The position numbers and the translations under genes are program-made. The notes beneath the pieces are model-generated. The model was not told the origin of the DNA. It saw nothing but the letters and a program-made list of their open reading frames with translations, and ran no database searches. Positions 36,029 through 45,629 of a stretch of DNA of 55,704 nucleotides are shown in pieces (the first letter of the stretch is position 1; every line of letters begins with the position of its first letter). The stretch spans positions 1 to 55,704 of the forward strand of contig JAQGIP010000119.1 in the NCBI GenBank assembly GCA_028291055.1, in the 5' to 3' direction. The stretch comes from Caulobacter sp. Lineage in GTDB: Bacteria > Pseudomonadota > Alphaproteobacteria > Caulobacterales > Caulobacteraceae.

Positions 36029-36721
36029 ATGTCCGCGCCCCACATCCTCGACCGCCCCGCCTGGAGCGCGCTCACCTCGCGCCAGGCTCATCTGGCCCTG
36101 GGCGACGCGCGCGCCCTGCGCTTCCAGCCCGACTACGCCCTGTTCGCGGCCGCGCGCGATGCGTCGCCCGAGGCTCAGGCCGCGCTGGCCGCCATGGTCC
36201 CGAACGGCGCCGAACTGGGCCTGGTCGAGGCCCACGCCCCGCCGCCCCTGGCCGGCGTCACCGCCACCCCCGCGCCGCTGATCCTGCAGATGGTCTGCGA
36301 GGCCCTGACCCCCGCCGCCAAACCCGGCCCCGCCATCGACATCGTGCCCCTCACCGATGCCGACGCGCCGCAGATGCTGGCGCTCGCCACCCTCACCAGG
36401 CCCGGCCCCTTCTTCGAGCGCACCCATCAGCTGGGCGCCTTCGTGGGCGTCAAGGAAGACGGCCAGCTGGTCGCCATGGCCGGCGAACGCATGCGGCCCA
36501 CCGGCTACACCGAGGTCAGCGGCGTCTGCACCGCGCCCAGTCACCAGGGCCGCGGCTATGCCGGCGCCCTGATCCGCGTCATCGCCGCCGCCATCCTGGC
36601 CCGGGGCGACCACGCCTTCCTGCACAGCTATGCGGCCAACGCCGCCGCCGTGGCCCTCTATGAGCGCCTGGGCTTCCGCACCCGGCGCGAGATGGCCTTC
36701 ACCCTGCTGACGCGGGACTAG
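36029..36721 (+). CDS. GNAT-family N-acetyltransferase
   Basis: 230 residues. The N-terminal ~100 residues are an accessory region, followed by a GNAT domain. Acetyl-CoA-binding motif A reads VSGVCTAPSHQGRGYAGALI (Q/RxxGxG/A present as QGRGYA). Motif B follows as HSYAANAAAVALYERLGF. Substrate unknown; FR47-like members of this size act on amines or protein N-termini. Confidence 0.88.
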   Translation: MSAPHILDRPAWSALTSRQAHLALGDARALRFQPDYALFAAARDASPEAQAALAAMVPNGAELGLVEAHAPPPLAGVTATPAPLILQMVCEALTPAAKPGPAIDIVPLTDADAPQMLALATLTRPGPFFERTHQLGAFVGVKEDGQLVAMAGERMRPTGYTEVSGVCTAPSHQGRGYAGALIRVIAAAILARGDHAFLHSYAANAAAVALYERLGFRTRREMAFTLLTRD

Positions 36722-36802
36722 CCGCTCCGGCGCCGAGACGGCATCGCGGCCAACCCGCCGCGCGCGCTATGCTGCCCCATCCGCAAGACCCGGAGCCCGC
36801 CC

Positions 36803-37621
36803 ATGGCCGACGACATCCCCTACCTCCTGCGCGGCGTCAGCGCCGACGCCACCGAGAGCAGCGTGCTGATCTCCTCGTCGGCCTATCTGAACGACTGGCG
36901 GCTGCGCGACTGGGTGGCCATGGCCATGCTGCGCCGCAACGCCCCCAACAACCCCTTCTCCGCCGACAGCTATTCCCTGAACGTGATCATGGAGAGCGTG
37001 CAGGATTTTCAGGCCATCGACGCGGCCTTCGAGGCCGAGCGCGCCCACAACCCCGCCCTCGATCGTTGGCTGGGCGAACGCTTCCTGCACAGCCTCGGTA
37101 AAGAGGATTTCGCGCAATATGAGCCCGGCACCCTGGGCGGCGAATATTACCGCTACCTCAACGACAACGGCTTCGGCCTCGACATCCGCGAGCCCTGGGT
37201 CCCCACCGGCCACTTCTCCTACCTGCGCCGCCGCGCGGTCCAGGTGCACGACTGGGACCACATCCTCTGCGGCGGCTCCTTCGACGCCTATGGCGAGCTG
37301 ATCCCCTATTATGTACGCCTGACCAACATGTTCAAATTCCTGCCTCCCGACCTGGCCAAGGAGGCCTGCGCCACCGCCATCTTCGGGTCCGGGCGGATCA
37401 TGACGCGCACCATGCTCCACTATCCGCAGTGCTGGCAGGTGGCCGTGGACGCCATGCAGCGCGGCATCGCCGTGGGCCAGGCGTCGGACTGCCTGTTCAT
37501 GGCCGACTATGAGGGCGCCCTGGCCCTGCCCCTGGAGGAGGCCCGCGCCTACCTGGGCGTGCGCGACGTCACCTTCATCGACACCGCCGCGGCTTCGGCG
37601 ATCTTCATGGAGGAGGCCTGA
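36803..37621 (+). CDS. COQ4-like protein
   Basis: 272 residues; ATG 36803 follows GGAG. The COQ4 metal-binding motif HDxxH-x11-E is intact: HDWDHILCGGSFDAYGE. In ubiquinone-making organisms COQ4 family proteins act in decarboxylation/hydroxylation of ring intermediates or organise the Coq complex. No other ubiquinone gene is adjacent, so this could be a COQ4 paralogue with another role. MEESVQDF-type helices and the C-terminal part are consistent with the all-helical COQ4 fold. Confidence 0.8.
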   Translation: MADDIPYLLRGVSADATESSVLISSSAYLNDWRLRDWVAMAMLRRNAPNNPFSADSYSLNVIMESVQDFQAIDAAFEAERAHNPALDRWLGERFLHSLGKEDFAQYEPGTLGGEYYRYLNDNGFGLDIREPWVPTGHFSYLRRRAVQVHDWDHILCGGSFDAYGELIPYYVRLTNMFKFLPPDLAKEACATAIFGSGRIMTRTMLHYPQCWQVAVDAMQRGIAVGQASDCLFMADYEGALALPLEEARAYLGVRDVTFIDTAAASAIFMEEA

Positions 37622-37667
37622 GGGTCTGCCTTTGAGGCCGTGCCCCGGGGCGGGCCTGGTGAAGTTG

Positions 37668-37821
37668 GACCACGAAGGCACGAAGGTCACGAAGGGGCCT
37701 GCGCGAGGTCGGGCGGCGGGGGTTGTTGAAGGCCCGCTTCGCGGGCGGTTCATTGGGAAACGGGCGAGGAGGAGTCTCTACCCTTCTTCGTGACCTTCGT
37801 GACCTTCGTGCCTTCGTGGTC
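37668..37821. repeat. Long inverted repeat, GACCACGAAGG family
   Basis: Perfect 27-bp arms (37668-37694 and 37795-37821) around a 100-bp loop, starting GACCACGAAGGCACGAAGG. The right arm is preceded by one extra tandem unit of about nine bases (GACCTTCGT). It lies between two convergent genes, so it could act as a bidirectional mRNA-end structure. No coding frame. Confidence 0.85.
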
Positions 37822-37853
37822 GATCTAGCGGCCTAACCGCCGGCCACACCGCT

Positions 37854-39686
37854 TCAAGCCGGCCCCTCATAGGCCAGCCCCAGCCCATCCCCGTCGCACA
37901 CGCCCTCCAGCGCCGCCGCCATCGCGGCCGACACCGGCGCCGGGAAGTCCAGCAGCTGCTGGCCCATGCCCTTGGCCACCGAGTCCAGCCGCATCGACGA
38001 CTGACCTCCGCCGCCCAGGCTGTCGTGGAGCACGAAGTTCAGCGCGTTGAGGCCGGGCGCCAGATAGCGATCGACCCTAGGCGTGGCGCCCGGCTCGAAG
38101 ACGTGGGCGTACCAGCCGGCGATGACCTGCGGCGTCAGGGCCGCGTGCAGATAGGCCAGCCACTCCGGCCGTCGCGCGATGACCGCCAGGTTGAACAGGT
38201 CGCCCTTGTCCCCCGAGCGCACAAAGGCCAGCGCCAGCAGCGGCACGGTCGCGGCGGGGTCGATGTCGCCAGGCGCGGGCGGCGGCGCGGGCCGTTCGGG
38301 GCCCGGCGCCGCGCCCGGGGCCGCCGCCATCGGCGCCAGCACCCTCTCCTCCCCATCCACGCTGACAATCACTGTGACGTCACTCTTGGGGATCAGCGTC
38401 GAGAACAGCCGCCCGACCGGCGCCGTCGAGGTCCCTGCCACCAGCGAGGTGCCTACCGATCCGGCCGTGGCGGTCGACTGGTGTTCGCGCTGGAATAGAT
38501 CGATGGCGCGCCTGTCGTCATGCTCGACCACGATGCGCGCGATCGCCTCGCGCGCCGTGCGATTGCGCCGCGCCGGCGCATAGGCGCTCTCGCCGCCCAG
38601 CACCTGCACCAGCGATCGCCGCCAACCGCTGAGCCCCCGCGCCCGGATCACCGCCTCGGTGCGCGCCACCACCGCCGCCCCCTGGCGCTCTGCCTTGGGC
38701 ACGGCGTCCATCCCGATCAGCGTCTGCAGCGCCACCCCGCGCCAGCCGTCGCGCCAGGTCAGGCAGGCCTTCAGCCTGTCCCCAGGCGCGCGGCCCCGCG
38801 CGCCGGTCACATGCAGCGCCTCACGGCCCTCCACGGGCGTGATCCGCACCTGGCTGAAATCCGCCGCCACGTCGGGGACCAGGTAGCTGGCCGGATCGCT
38901 GACCTCATAGAGGATCTGCTCGGCCAGGGCGCCCACCGACACCAGCCCGCCGGTCCCCTGCGGTTTGCTCAGTACGAACGACCCGTCGGCCGCGCACTCG
39001 GCGATCGGATAGCCCATGTGGGTCCAGTCCGGCACGGCGCGCCAATCCGTGTGGGTGCCGCCCACCGCCTGGGGCCCGCATTCCAGCACATGGCCGATCA
39101 GCGTGCCCGCCGCCAACAGGTCATGGTCGCCCGGCCCCCAGCCGAAGGCGTGGATCAGCGGCCCCAGCGACAGGGCGCTGTCCACCACCCGCCCGGTGAC
39201 CACGATGTCGGCCCCCCGCGCCAGACAGGCGGCGATCGGGAATGCGCCCAGATAGGCGTTGAAGCTGTCGACGCTGGGCGGAAACGCCGCCCCGGTGAAC
39301 ATGTCCACGGCGCCGCGGTCGCGGTAATGGCCGGCCCGGTCCGTCAGGTCGTCGCCCTCCACGAAGCCGACCTTGGCCTTCAACCCCTTCTCCGCCAGCA
39401 GCGCTTCGATGGCGGCGGCGCAGGCGCGCGGGTTCAGCCCGCCGGCGTTGGCGATCACCTTCACCCCGCCCGCCACGATCCGCTCGATATTGGGCGCCAG
39501 CTGCTCGTCGATGAAGTCGCGCGGATAGCCGGCAAAGGCCGCATCGGCCTCGCGCGCCTGGGCCATGCGGGCCATGGCCAGCTCGGCCATGTAGTCGAAG
39601 ATCAGCACATCGACGCCCGCATCGAGCAGCTGTGGGACCGCCGTCAGGCTGTCGAAGGAAAACCCCGCCGCGCCGCCGATCTTCAT
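37854..39686 (-). CDS. AtuA-like protein (DUF1446, acyclic terpene utilization family)
   Basis: 610 residues; ATG 39686 follows GGAGAAG. Seen: MKIGGAAGFSFDSLTAVPQL, GGVKVIANAGGLNPRACAA, TGRVVDSALSLGPLIHAFGW and GTGGLVSVGALAEQILYEV, all DUF1446/AtuA hallmarks. A C-terminal portion (PLLALAFVRSGDKGDLFNLAV) matches the smaller AtuA-like partner domain, here fused to the main domain through a proline/alanine-rich linker. In Pseudomonas the atu cluster degrades citronellol, but AtuA itself has no proven reaction. The other atu genes are not present here. Confidence 0.85.
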   Translation of the reverse strand: MKIGGAAGFSFDSLTAVPQLLDAGVDVLIFDYMAELAMARMAQAREADAAFAGYPRDFIDEQLAPNIERIVAGGVKVIANAGGLNPRACAAAIEALLAEKGLKAKVGFVEGDDLTDRAGHYRDRGAVDMFTGAAFPPSVDSFNAYLGAFPIAACLARGADIVVTGRVVDSALSLGPLIHAFGWGPGDHDLLAAGTLIGHVLECGPQAVGGTHTDWRAVPDWTHMGYPIAECAADGSFVLSKPQGTGGLVSVGALAEQILYEVSDPASYLVPDVAADFSQVRITPVEGREALHVTGARGRAPGDRLKACLTWRDGWRGVALQTLIGMDAVPKAERQGAAVVARTEAVIRARGLSGWRRSLVQVLGGESAYAPARRNRTAREAIARIVVEHDDRRAIDLFQREHQSTATAGSVGTSLVAGTSTAPVGRLFSTLIPKSDVTVIVSVDGEERVLAPMAAAPGAAPGPERPAPPPAPGDIDPAATVPLLALAFVRSGDKGDLFNLAVIARRPEWLAYLHAALTPQVIAGWYAHVFEPGATPRVDRYLAPGLNALNFVLHDSLGGGGQSSMRLDSVAKGMGQQLLDFPAPVSAAMAAALEGVCDGDGLGLAYEGPA

Positions 39687-40024
39687 GGTCTTCTCCGCGT
39701 CATGCCCATATCCGTCCCGCCGCGGCGGGACCTTGGCCCATCCGCCCCGCGCCGGAAAAGTGCTGAATCGGCAGGGCTGGGATGCAAGCCCGCGCGCCCG
39801 TCATTTCGGGAAGGCCGGGAGCCTCGCGCACGGCGGGCGAGCCCCATCGCGACTCTTATGTCGATTCACCCAGGCTCAATGATCGACTAACATAGATTAG
39901 TGTCGGGTTTAATATTTATTATGTCTATTGCCTCGGAATATTGATCGTGTCGTTAGTAAATCAAGCAAAACATTTGTTTCGCTTTCGGATTTCAGTTTAT
40001 CAATGCCGATCCTCCTTGGGGCAG
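39687..40024. other. A+T-rich upstream region of the Crp/Fnr gene
   Basis: The stretch from about 39885 to 40010 is strongly A+T-rich against the surrounding DNA, with TTTAATATTTATTATG and TTTGTTTCGC. This is typical of a promoter region for the regulator that follows. An in-frame TTG at 39941 could also be a start, in which case part of this stretch is coding. No binding site was identified. Confidence 0.5.
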
Positions 40025-40729
40025 TTGGCTTTGGAATTCCGTAATTTTCTTTTGTCGGCGCTCTCGGCGGCCGATCTCCATGCCCTGTTGCCTTCGCTCA
40101 GCGAAGTATCGCTGGTATCCGGGCAGATATTATTTGATGTCGGCGCGGTGGCTGAGGTGGTTTACTTTCCCAGTTCGGCGGTGGTGTCCGTCGTCACGGT
40201 GATGGAAGACGGCCGTTCCGTGGAGAGCCACACCATCGGCCGCGAGAGCGGGGTGGGCCTGCTCAACGCCGCCAGCCGCCGTCCGGCGGAAAGCCGCATC
40301 TTCACCCAGGTCGCCGGCGCCGCCCTTCGACTGCCCGCCGCCGCGCTGCGCAACCGCCTGACCGAAAGCCCGGCCTTCACCGAACTGCTGCTGCGCCACG
40401 TGCACGCCACCACGCTGCAGAGCCAGCAGTTCGTCGCCTGCAACGTGCTGCACAGCGCCGAGCAGCGCCTGGCCCGCTGGCTGCTGATGACCGCCGACCG
40501 CACCGGCACCGCCAGCTTCATGCTGACCCAGGAATATATGGCCGTGATGACCGGCGTTCAGCGCACCACGGTCAGCGCCATCGCCACCGGCTTCCGCGAG
40601 GGCGGCCTTGTCCGCTACAGCCGCGGCAAGGTGGAGATCCTCGATCACGACGGCCTACATGCCGTGTCCTGCGAATGCGCCGGCGTCGTCCACGCCCAGT
40701 TCAAGGCGCTACAGGCGGCCCTCGCCTGA
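40025..40729 (+). CDS. Crp/Fnr-family transcriptional regulator
   Basis: 234 residues if TTG 40025 is used (GGGG six bases upstream); TTG 39941 would give 262. The cyclic-nucleotide-binding-like domain covers VSLVSGQILFDVGAVAEVVYFPSSAVVSVVTVMEDG. The winged helix-turn-helix is YMAVMTGVQRTTVSAIATGF, then REGGLVRYSRGKVEILD. No cysteine cluster typical of Fnr oxygen sensing was noticed at the N-terminus. Target genes are unknown; two small genes follow on the same strand. Confidence 0.85.
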   Translation: MALEFRNFLLSALSAADLHALLPSLSEVSLVSGQILFDVGAVAEVVYFPSSAVVSVVTVMEDGRSVESHTIGRESGVGLLNAASRRPAESRIFTQVAGAALRLPAAALRNRLTESPAFTELLLRHVHATTLQSQQFVACNVLHSAEQRLARWLLMTADRTGTASFMLTQEYMAVMTGVQRTTVSAIATGFREGGLVRYSRGKVEILDHDGLHAVSCECAGVVHAQFKALQAALA

Positions 40730-40781
40730 CCTTTCTTCCGGGCCCCGGAACAAGGCCGGCAGTCCGCCGGTTCGCCGAGCG

Positions 40782-41024
40782 ATGGACAACAATGAGCCCC
40801 CGGTCGATCAGATCATGATCGTGTGGCGTGATCTTAAGTGGTCGGTGTTCCTGAACGGGCATGTGATCGCCGACTATGCGCGCCGCCCCGACGCCCTGCT
40901 CAGGGCGCGCCGCCTCTCGGCCGACTGCGAGGACGCCGGCCGCGAATGCTACATGCTGGAGCGCGACAAGGACGGCCGCTGGACCGAGCATCCCTGCCCC
41001 AGGCCTCTGCGCGATCCCAACTGA
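40782..41024 (+). CDS. Small hypothetical protein (80 aa)
   Basis: ATG 40782. The product (opening MDNNEPPVDQIMIVWRDLKW) has a tryptophan-rich beta-type pattern, SVFLNGHVIADYARRPDAL, and cysteines at DCEDAGREC. It looks like a small soluble protein of the kind often found downstream of regulators in Caulobacter relatives; no domain recognised. Confidence 0.6.
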   Translation: MDNNEPPVDQIMIVWRDLKWSVFLNGHVIADYARRPDALLRARRLSADCEDAGRECYMLERDKDGRWTEHPCPRPLRDPN

Positions 41025-41115
41025 AAGGGGGGCGGCAAACCGCCGCAGTGTCGCCTTCCTGACTGACGCCGCCCCTCGGAGATGAGCACCTGGACGCCGG
41101 ATTTGGGGGCCGGTC

Positions 41116-41283
41116 GTGGAAGACTATCTCAAACGCGCCTGGGAAGCGGAGCAACAGGCGCGGCGCGCCCGCACGCCGGAGGAACGCAAGTCCTTCGAAG
41201 AGATCGCCGAACTCTGGCGCCGCCTCGCCGAAACCGAGGCCGGCAAGGGCGCGGGCAAGACCCCGGGCAAGGCGGAGGACTAG
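41116..41283 (+). CDS. Small charged helical protein (55 aa)
   Basis: GTG 41116 follows a GGGGGC run. The product (VEDYLKRAWEAEQQARRART, then PEERKSFEEIAELWRRLAETE) is almost all helix-forming with alternating charges and ends in a lysine/glycine-rich tail. Codon use fits coding DNA in this region. Nine bases after its stop begins a REPIN-like element. Function unknown. Confidence 0.6.
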   Translation: MEDYLKRAWEAEQQARRARTPEERKSFEEIAELWRRLAETEAGKGAGKTPGKAED

Positions 41284-41291
41284 GAACCCGC

Positions 41292-41383
41292 CTGAAAAAT
41301 GGGGACATGATCCGATTTCCGGACGCAGCCCGACACCCAGCCCAAGAGCTAACCGGAAATCGGTTCGTGTCCCCATTTTTCAG
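41292..41383. repeat. REPIN-like inverted repeat, GGGGACA family, copy 2
   Basis: 31-bp arms (41292-41322 and 41353-41383) with two mismatches around a 30-bp loop. The left arm core is AAATGGGGACATGATCCGAT. Same layout as 20475 and 46503. It follows a gene end directly. Confidence 0.88.
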
Positions 41384-41487
41384 CGGCGGTGCGAATAGGA
41401 CCCCAGCCTCCCGGCGCCTGTGCCCGGAAAATCGGGAATCCAAACCCATTTCCCGTTGACGCTGGAGCGCGGCATGCGCCGGGAGGG

Positions 41488-41511
41488 AAAATGGGATCAC
41501 GTCCCCATTTT
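41488..41511. repeat. Single GGGGACA-family half element
   Basis: An imperfect palindrome AAAATGGGATCACGTCCCCA plus TTTT carries the same core as the REPIN arms but has no inverted partner. It overlaps the last codons and stop of the adjacent membrane protein gene. Confidence 0.6.
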
Positions 41512-41934
41512 GCGCCCCGCCAGCCGCGCCCCGACCCAGGTCAAAGGCAGCGTCGTGACCACCAGGGCCCAGCTGTACCAGCCCGGACCGAACTCCTCAT
41601 GTCCGCTGGTCACGATCGCCCCAGCCAGGCTGACCGCCGTGCCGATCGCGCCCAGCACCAGCGCGTGGGTCATCGGCGCGCGCGGCGCCAAGCGCGCCGC
41701 CATCCAGCCGCCCAGCACCGCATAGAGGCTGCGATAGGCCAGCGGCTCCAGGAACAGCGCATCCGGCGCGCCCGCCCCGGGGAACAGCTTCAGCGCCAGG
41801 CTGAGTTCGTCGGAGCCCATCGACAGCGCCACCACCACGAGCGCGGCGGCCACCACGGCGCCGATGCTCCACGCGATGCTCAGCCACAGCGGCCGGGGCC
41901 GCGCGATACCCCCAACAGTGCTTTCGCCGCTCAT
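41497..41934 (-). CDS. Four-helix membrane protein, third gene of an ArsR operon
   Basis: 145 residues. Membrane segments: LWLSIAWSIGAVVAAALVVV, AYRSLYAVLGGWMAARL, ALVLGAIGTAVSLAGAIV and GWYSWALVVTTLPLTWVGA. Its start overlaps the SRPBCC stop (ATGA), so it is translationally coupled. The last residues (KMGT) and the stop codon are supplied by a REP-type half element, so the original C-terminus may have been altered. Function unknown. Confidence 0.72.
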   Translation of the reverse strand: MSGESTVGGIARPRPLWLSIAWSIGAVVAAALVVVALSMGSDELSLALKLFPGAGAPDALFLEPLAYRSLYAVLGGWMAARLAPRAPMTHALVLGAIGTAVSLAGAIVTSGHEEFGPGWYSWALVVTTLPLTWVGARLAGRKMGT

Positions 41935-42428
41935 TTCGCCTCCTCCGTCTCAAGACCGGCCAGCAGGTCTTCCAAGCGGTCGTAGCTGGCGGCGACGCCG
42001 GTGGTCATGGCGCCCAGCATGCCGTCGCGGCCTTCCTTGGTTTCGTAGAGCACCACCGCGCGGAAGGTGGAGATGCCGTCCGCCTCGGAGATGTCGGTGG
42101 TGATCAGCTGCTCGCTGTCGCCCCAGGGCGGATCGAAGCGCTCGGTGTTGACCATCCGGTCGGGCCGGTTGAGGTCCTTGTAGATCCCGCTCATGCCCAT
42201 GGTGTCGCCGGCGGCGTTGGCCATGCCGAAGCGGTAGGTCCCGCCGACCCTCAGGTCGACCTCGCACACCGTCATCGACCAGCCGTCCGGCCCGCCGAAC
42301 CAGCGGCGCAGCAGTTCGGGCTTGGTGTAGGCGTCATAGACCAGCGCGGCGGGCGCCTTGAACTGGCGCACCATGATGATCTCCAGATCGCCGCGGCCGG
42401 TGATGTTCAGGGTGTTGGATAGGCGCAT
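41931..42428 (-). CDS. SRPBCC/AHSA1-domain protein
   Basis: 165 residues; ATG 42428 follows a strong GAGGAGGAA. Typical sequence for the AHSA1-like START-fold proteins paired with ArsR regulators: LEIIMVRQFKAPAALVYDAY, ELLRRWFGGPDGWSMTVCEV, GGTYRFGM, and the C-terminal GMLGAMTTGVAASYDRLEDL. These proteins have a hydrophobic ligand cavity; their ligands are mostly unknown. The ArsR-type gene is 31 bp upstream. Confidence 0.9.
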   Translation of the reverse strand: MRLSNTLNITGRGDLEIIMVRQFKAPAALVYDAYTKPELLRRWFGGPDGWSMTVCEVDLRVGGTYRFGMANAAGDTMGMSGIYKDLNRPDRMVNTERFDPPWGDSEQLITTDISEADGISTFRAVVLYETKEGRDGMLGAMTTGVAASYDRLEDLLAGLETEEAK

Positions 42429-42459
42429 GGGTGTTCCTCCTCTGGCGGTTCTTCGCCGT

Positions 42460-42807
42460 TCAGGTTTGGTCGGGGTCTTCGCCGGCCTGCAAGACGGCCA
42501 GCAGATCGTCGAGTCTGTCGAAGTTTTCGGCCCAGAACTGCCGGAAATCCCACAGGAACCGGGTCGCTTCCGCCATCGGTTGGCCCTGGATCCGCCGCGG
42601 CCGGCGCTGGGCGTCGACCCCGTGGGCGATCAGCCCCGCCTTCTCAAGCACCTTGAGATGCCTGGAGATGGCCGGCTGGCTCATCGCGAACGGCTGCGCC
42701 AGCTCGCGCACCGACGCCTCCCCCAAAGACAGCCGCGCCAGGATCGCGCGCCGGGTCGGATCGGCGAGCGCCGCGAAGGTTGCATCAAGACGGGCTGAAG
42801 GGTTCAC
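42460..42807 (-). CDS. ArsR-family transcriptional regulator
   Basis: 115 residues from GTG 42807; the frame is open further upstream to 42894. Winged helix-turn-helix: FAALADPTRRAILARLSLGE, then SVRELAQPFAMSQPAISRHLKVLEKAGLI. The metal-binding cysteines of metal-sensing ArsR members are absent. This ArsR-SRPBCC pairing is widespread, and the regulator probably represses its own operon (inference). Confidence 0.88.
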   Translation of the reverse strand: MNPSARLDATFAALADPTRRAILARLSLGEASVRELAQPFAMSQPAISRHLKVLEKAGLIAHGVDAQRRPRRIQGQPMAEATRFLWDFRQFWAENFDRLDDLLAVLQAGEDPDQT

Positions 42808-42837
42808 TGGATAACCAAAAGCTTCTATAACATGATC

Positions 42838-42866
42838 GTTATTTAACGGATTTGATCTGCTGTCAA
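42838..42866 (-). promoter_or_regulatory. Possible promoter of the ArsR operon
   Basis: On the minus strand a perfect TTGACA (42861-42866) is followed after 16-17 bases by AAATAA/AATAAC, a weak -10 match. It lies about 30-55 bp upstream of the chosen ArsR start. The region is more A+T-rich than its surroundings. Confidence 0.35.
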
Positions 42867-42941
42867 GCGGGGCCATTAACGGCATCGCCAACATTTGGCC
42901 GGTAGCGTGCCATCAGTTCCCGAATTGAAGTTGTGTCGCGC

Positions 42942-44553
<1,612 letters not shown>

Positions 44554-44567
<14 letters not shown>

Positions 44568-45393
44568 AGGTCGGCGGCCGCTTCTCCCGGAAGGCGCTCA
44601 AGCCCTCCTTCACATCCTCGCTCGGATTGGAGATCATCACCGCCATCTGCGCATCGACCAGGCTGTCCTCGATCGACGACGTCAGGGCCTTGGCCATCAT
44701 CGTCTTCGACAGCCTCACCGCCAGCGGCGCCCTGTCGGCCAGGGCCTGCGCGAACTCCATCACCCGGCCCTCGAGGTTCTCCTCCGTCGCCACTTCCGTG
44801 ACCAGCCCCAGCGCCGCCGCCGTCGGCGCGTCATAGATTTCCGACAGCAGGGTCATCTTCAGCGCCCGGTCCAGCCCCATGGCGCGCGGGAACAGCCAGG
44901 CCCCGCCCTCGTCCGGCAGCAGGCCCACCTTGTTGGAGGTATCCCCCAGCTTCGCCGTCGCCGCCGCGAAACGGAAGTCGCAGGCCAGGGCCAGCGCCAG
45001 TCCGCCCGCCACCGCATAGCCCCGGATCATGGCGATCGACGGCTTGTCCAGCCTGATCAGGCGCAGCACCACCGCCTGCATCCCCTCGCGCATCTCGCGC
45101 CCGTGGCCCATCGGCGAATTGGCCACCTTGGCGCTGTGCTCGGGCTCGGCGCCGGAGATGTCGCCGCCGGTGCAGAAGGCCCGCGTCCCCGCGCCCGTGA
45201 GGATCAGGGCGCGCAGGCTGTCGTCATCGCGATAGGCGTCGATGGCGGCCTGCAGCTCCAGGCACATGCGGTAGGTATAGCCGTTCATCGCCCGGGGATT
45301 GTCGAGGGTGATGCGCGCCACATTGGGCGCCGGCGTATCGCACCGGATCGCCTCGAACCCGGCGTTGACGAAGACCTTGGCCAGCGCGCTCAT
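44554..45393 (-). CDS. Enoyl-CoA hydratase/isomerase family protein
   Basis: 279 residues; ATG 45393 follows GAGGAGA. Crotonase fold: oxyanion-hole segments FCTGGDISGAEPE and IRGYAVAGGLALALACDFRF. The second catalytic region DTSNKVGLLPDEGGAWLFPR has an acidic residue at the usual Glu region. Acts on acyl-CoA thioesters; substrate unknown. Separated from the upstream class II aldolase gene by a MITE-like repeat. Confidence 0.88.
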
Positions 45394-45415
45394 GCGCGTC
45401 TCCTCTTCAAGGCGT

Positions 45416-45625
45416 CCTCCCCAGGGTCGCCCAAGCGACCCGGCTGGGGAGGTGGTCCGAAGGACCGGAGGGGCTTACCGAGTCAAAGGTTGGGCGTGTT
45501 CTGGCGTCTGGACAGATGCCGTCACCAACCCCCGCGCCAGAACGCGAATAGCCGGAGAGTCGGTAAGCCCCTCCGTCGCTTCGCGACACCGCCCCCGCCG
45601 GGCTGCCTGAGCAGCCCTGGGGAGG
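45416..45625. repeat. MITE-like palindromic element, CCTCCCCAGG family, copy 2
   Basis: 210 bp with the same terminal CCTCCCCAGG/CCTGGGGAGG and internal GGGGCTTACCGAGTC and CCGACTCTCCGGCTA-type segments as 30452-30664, but in the opposite orientation. It fills nearly the whole gap between the class II aldolase stop and the enoyl-CoA hydratase start. Confidence 0.85.
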
Positions 45626-45629
45626 ATGC

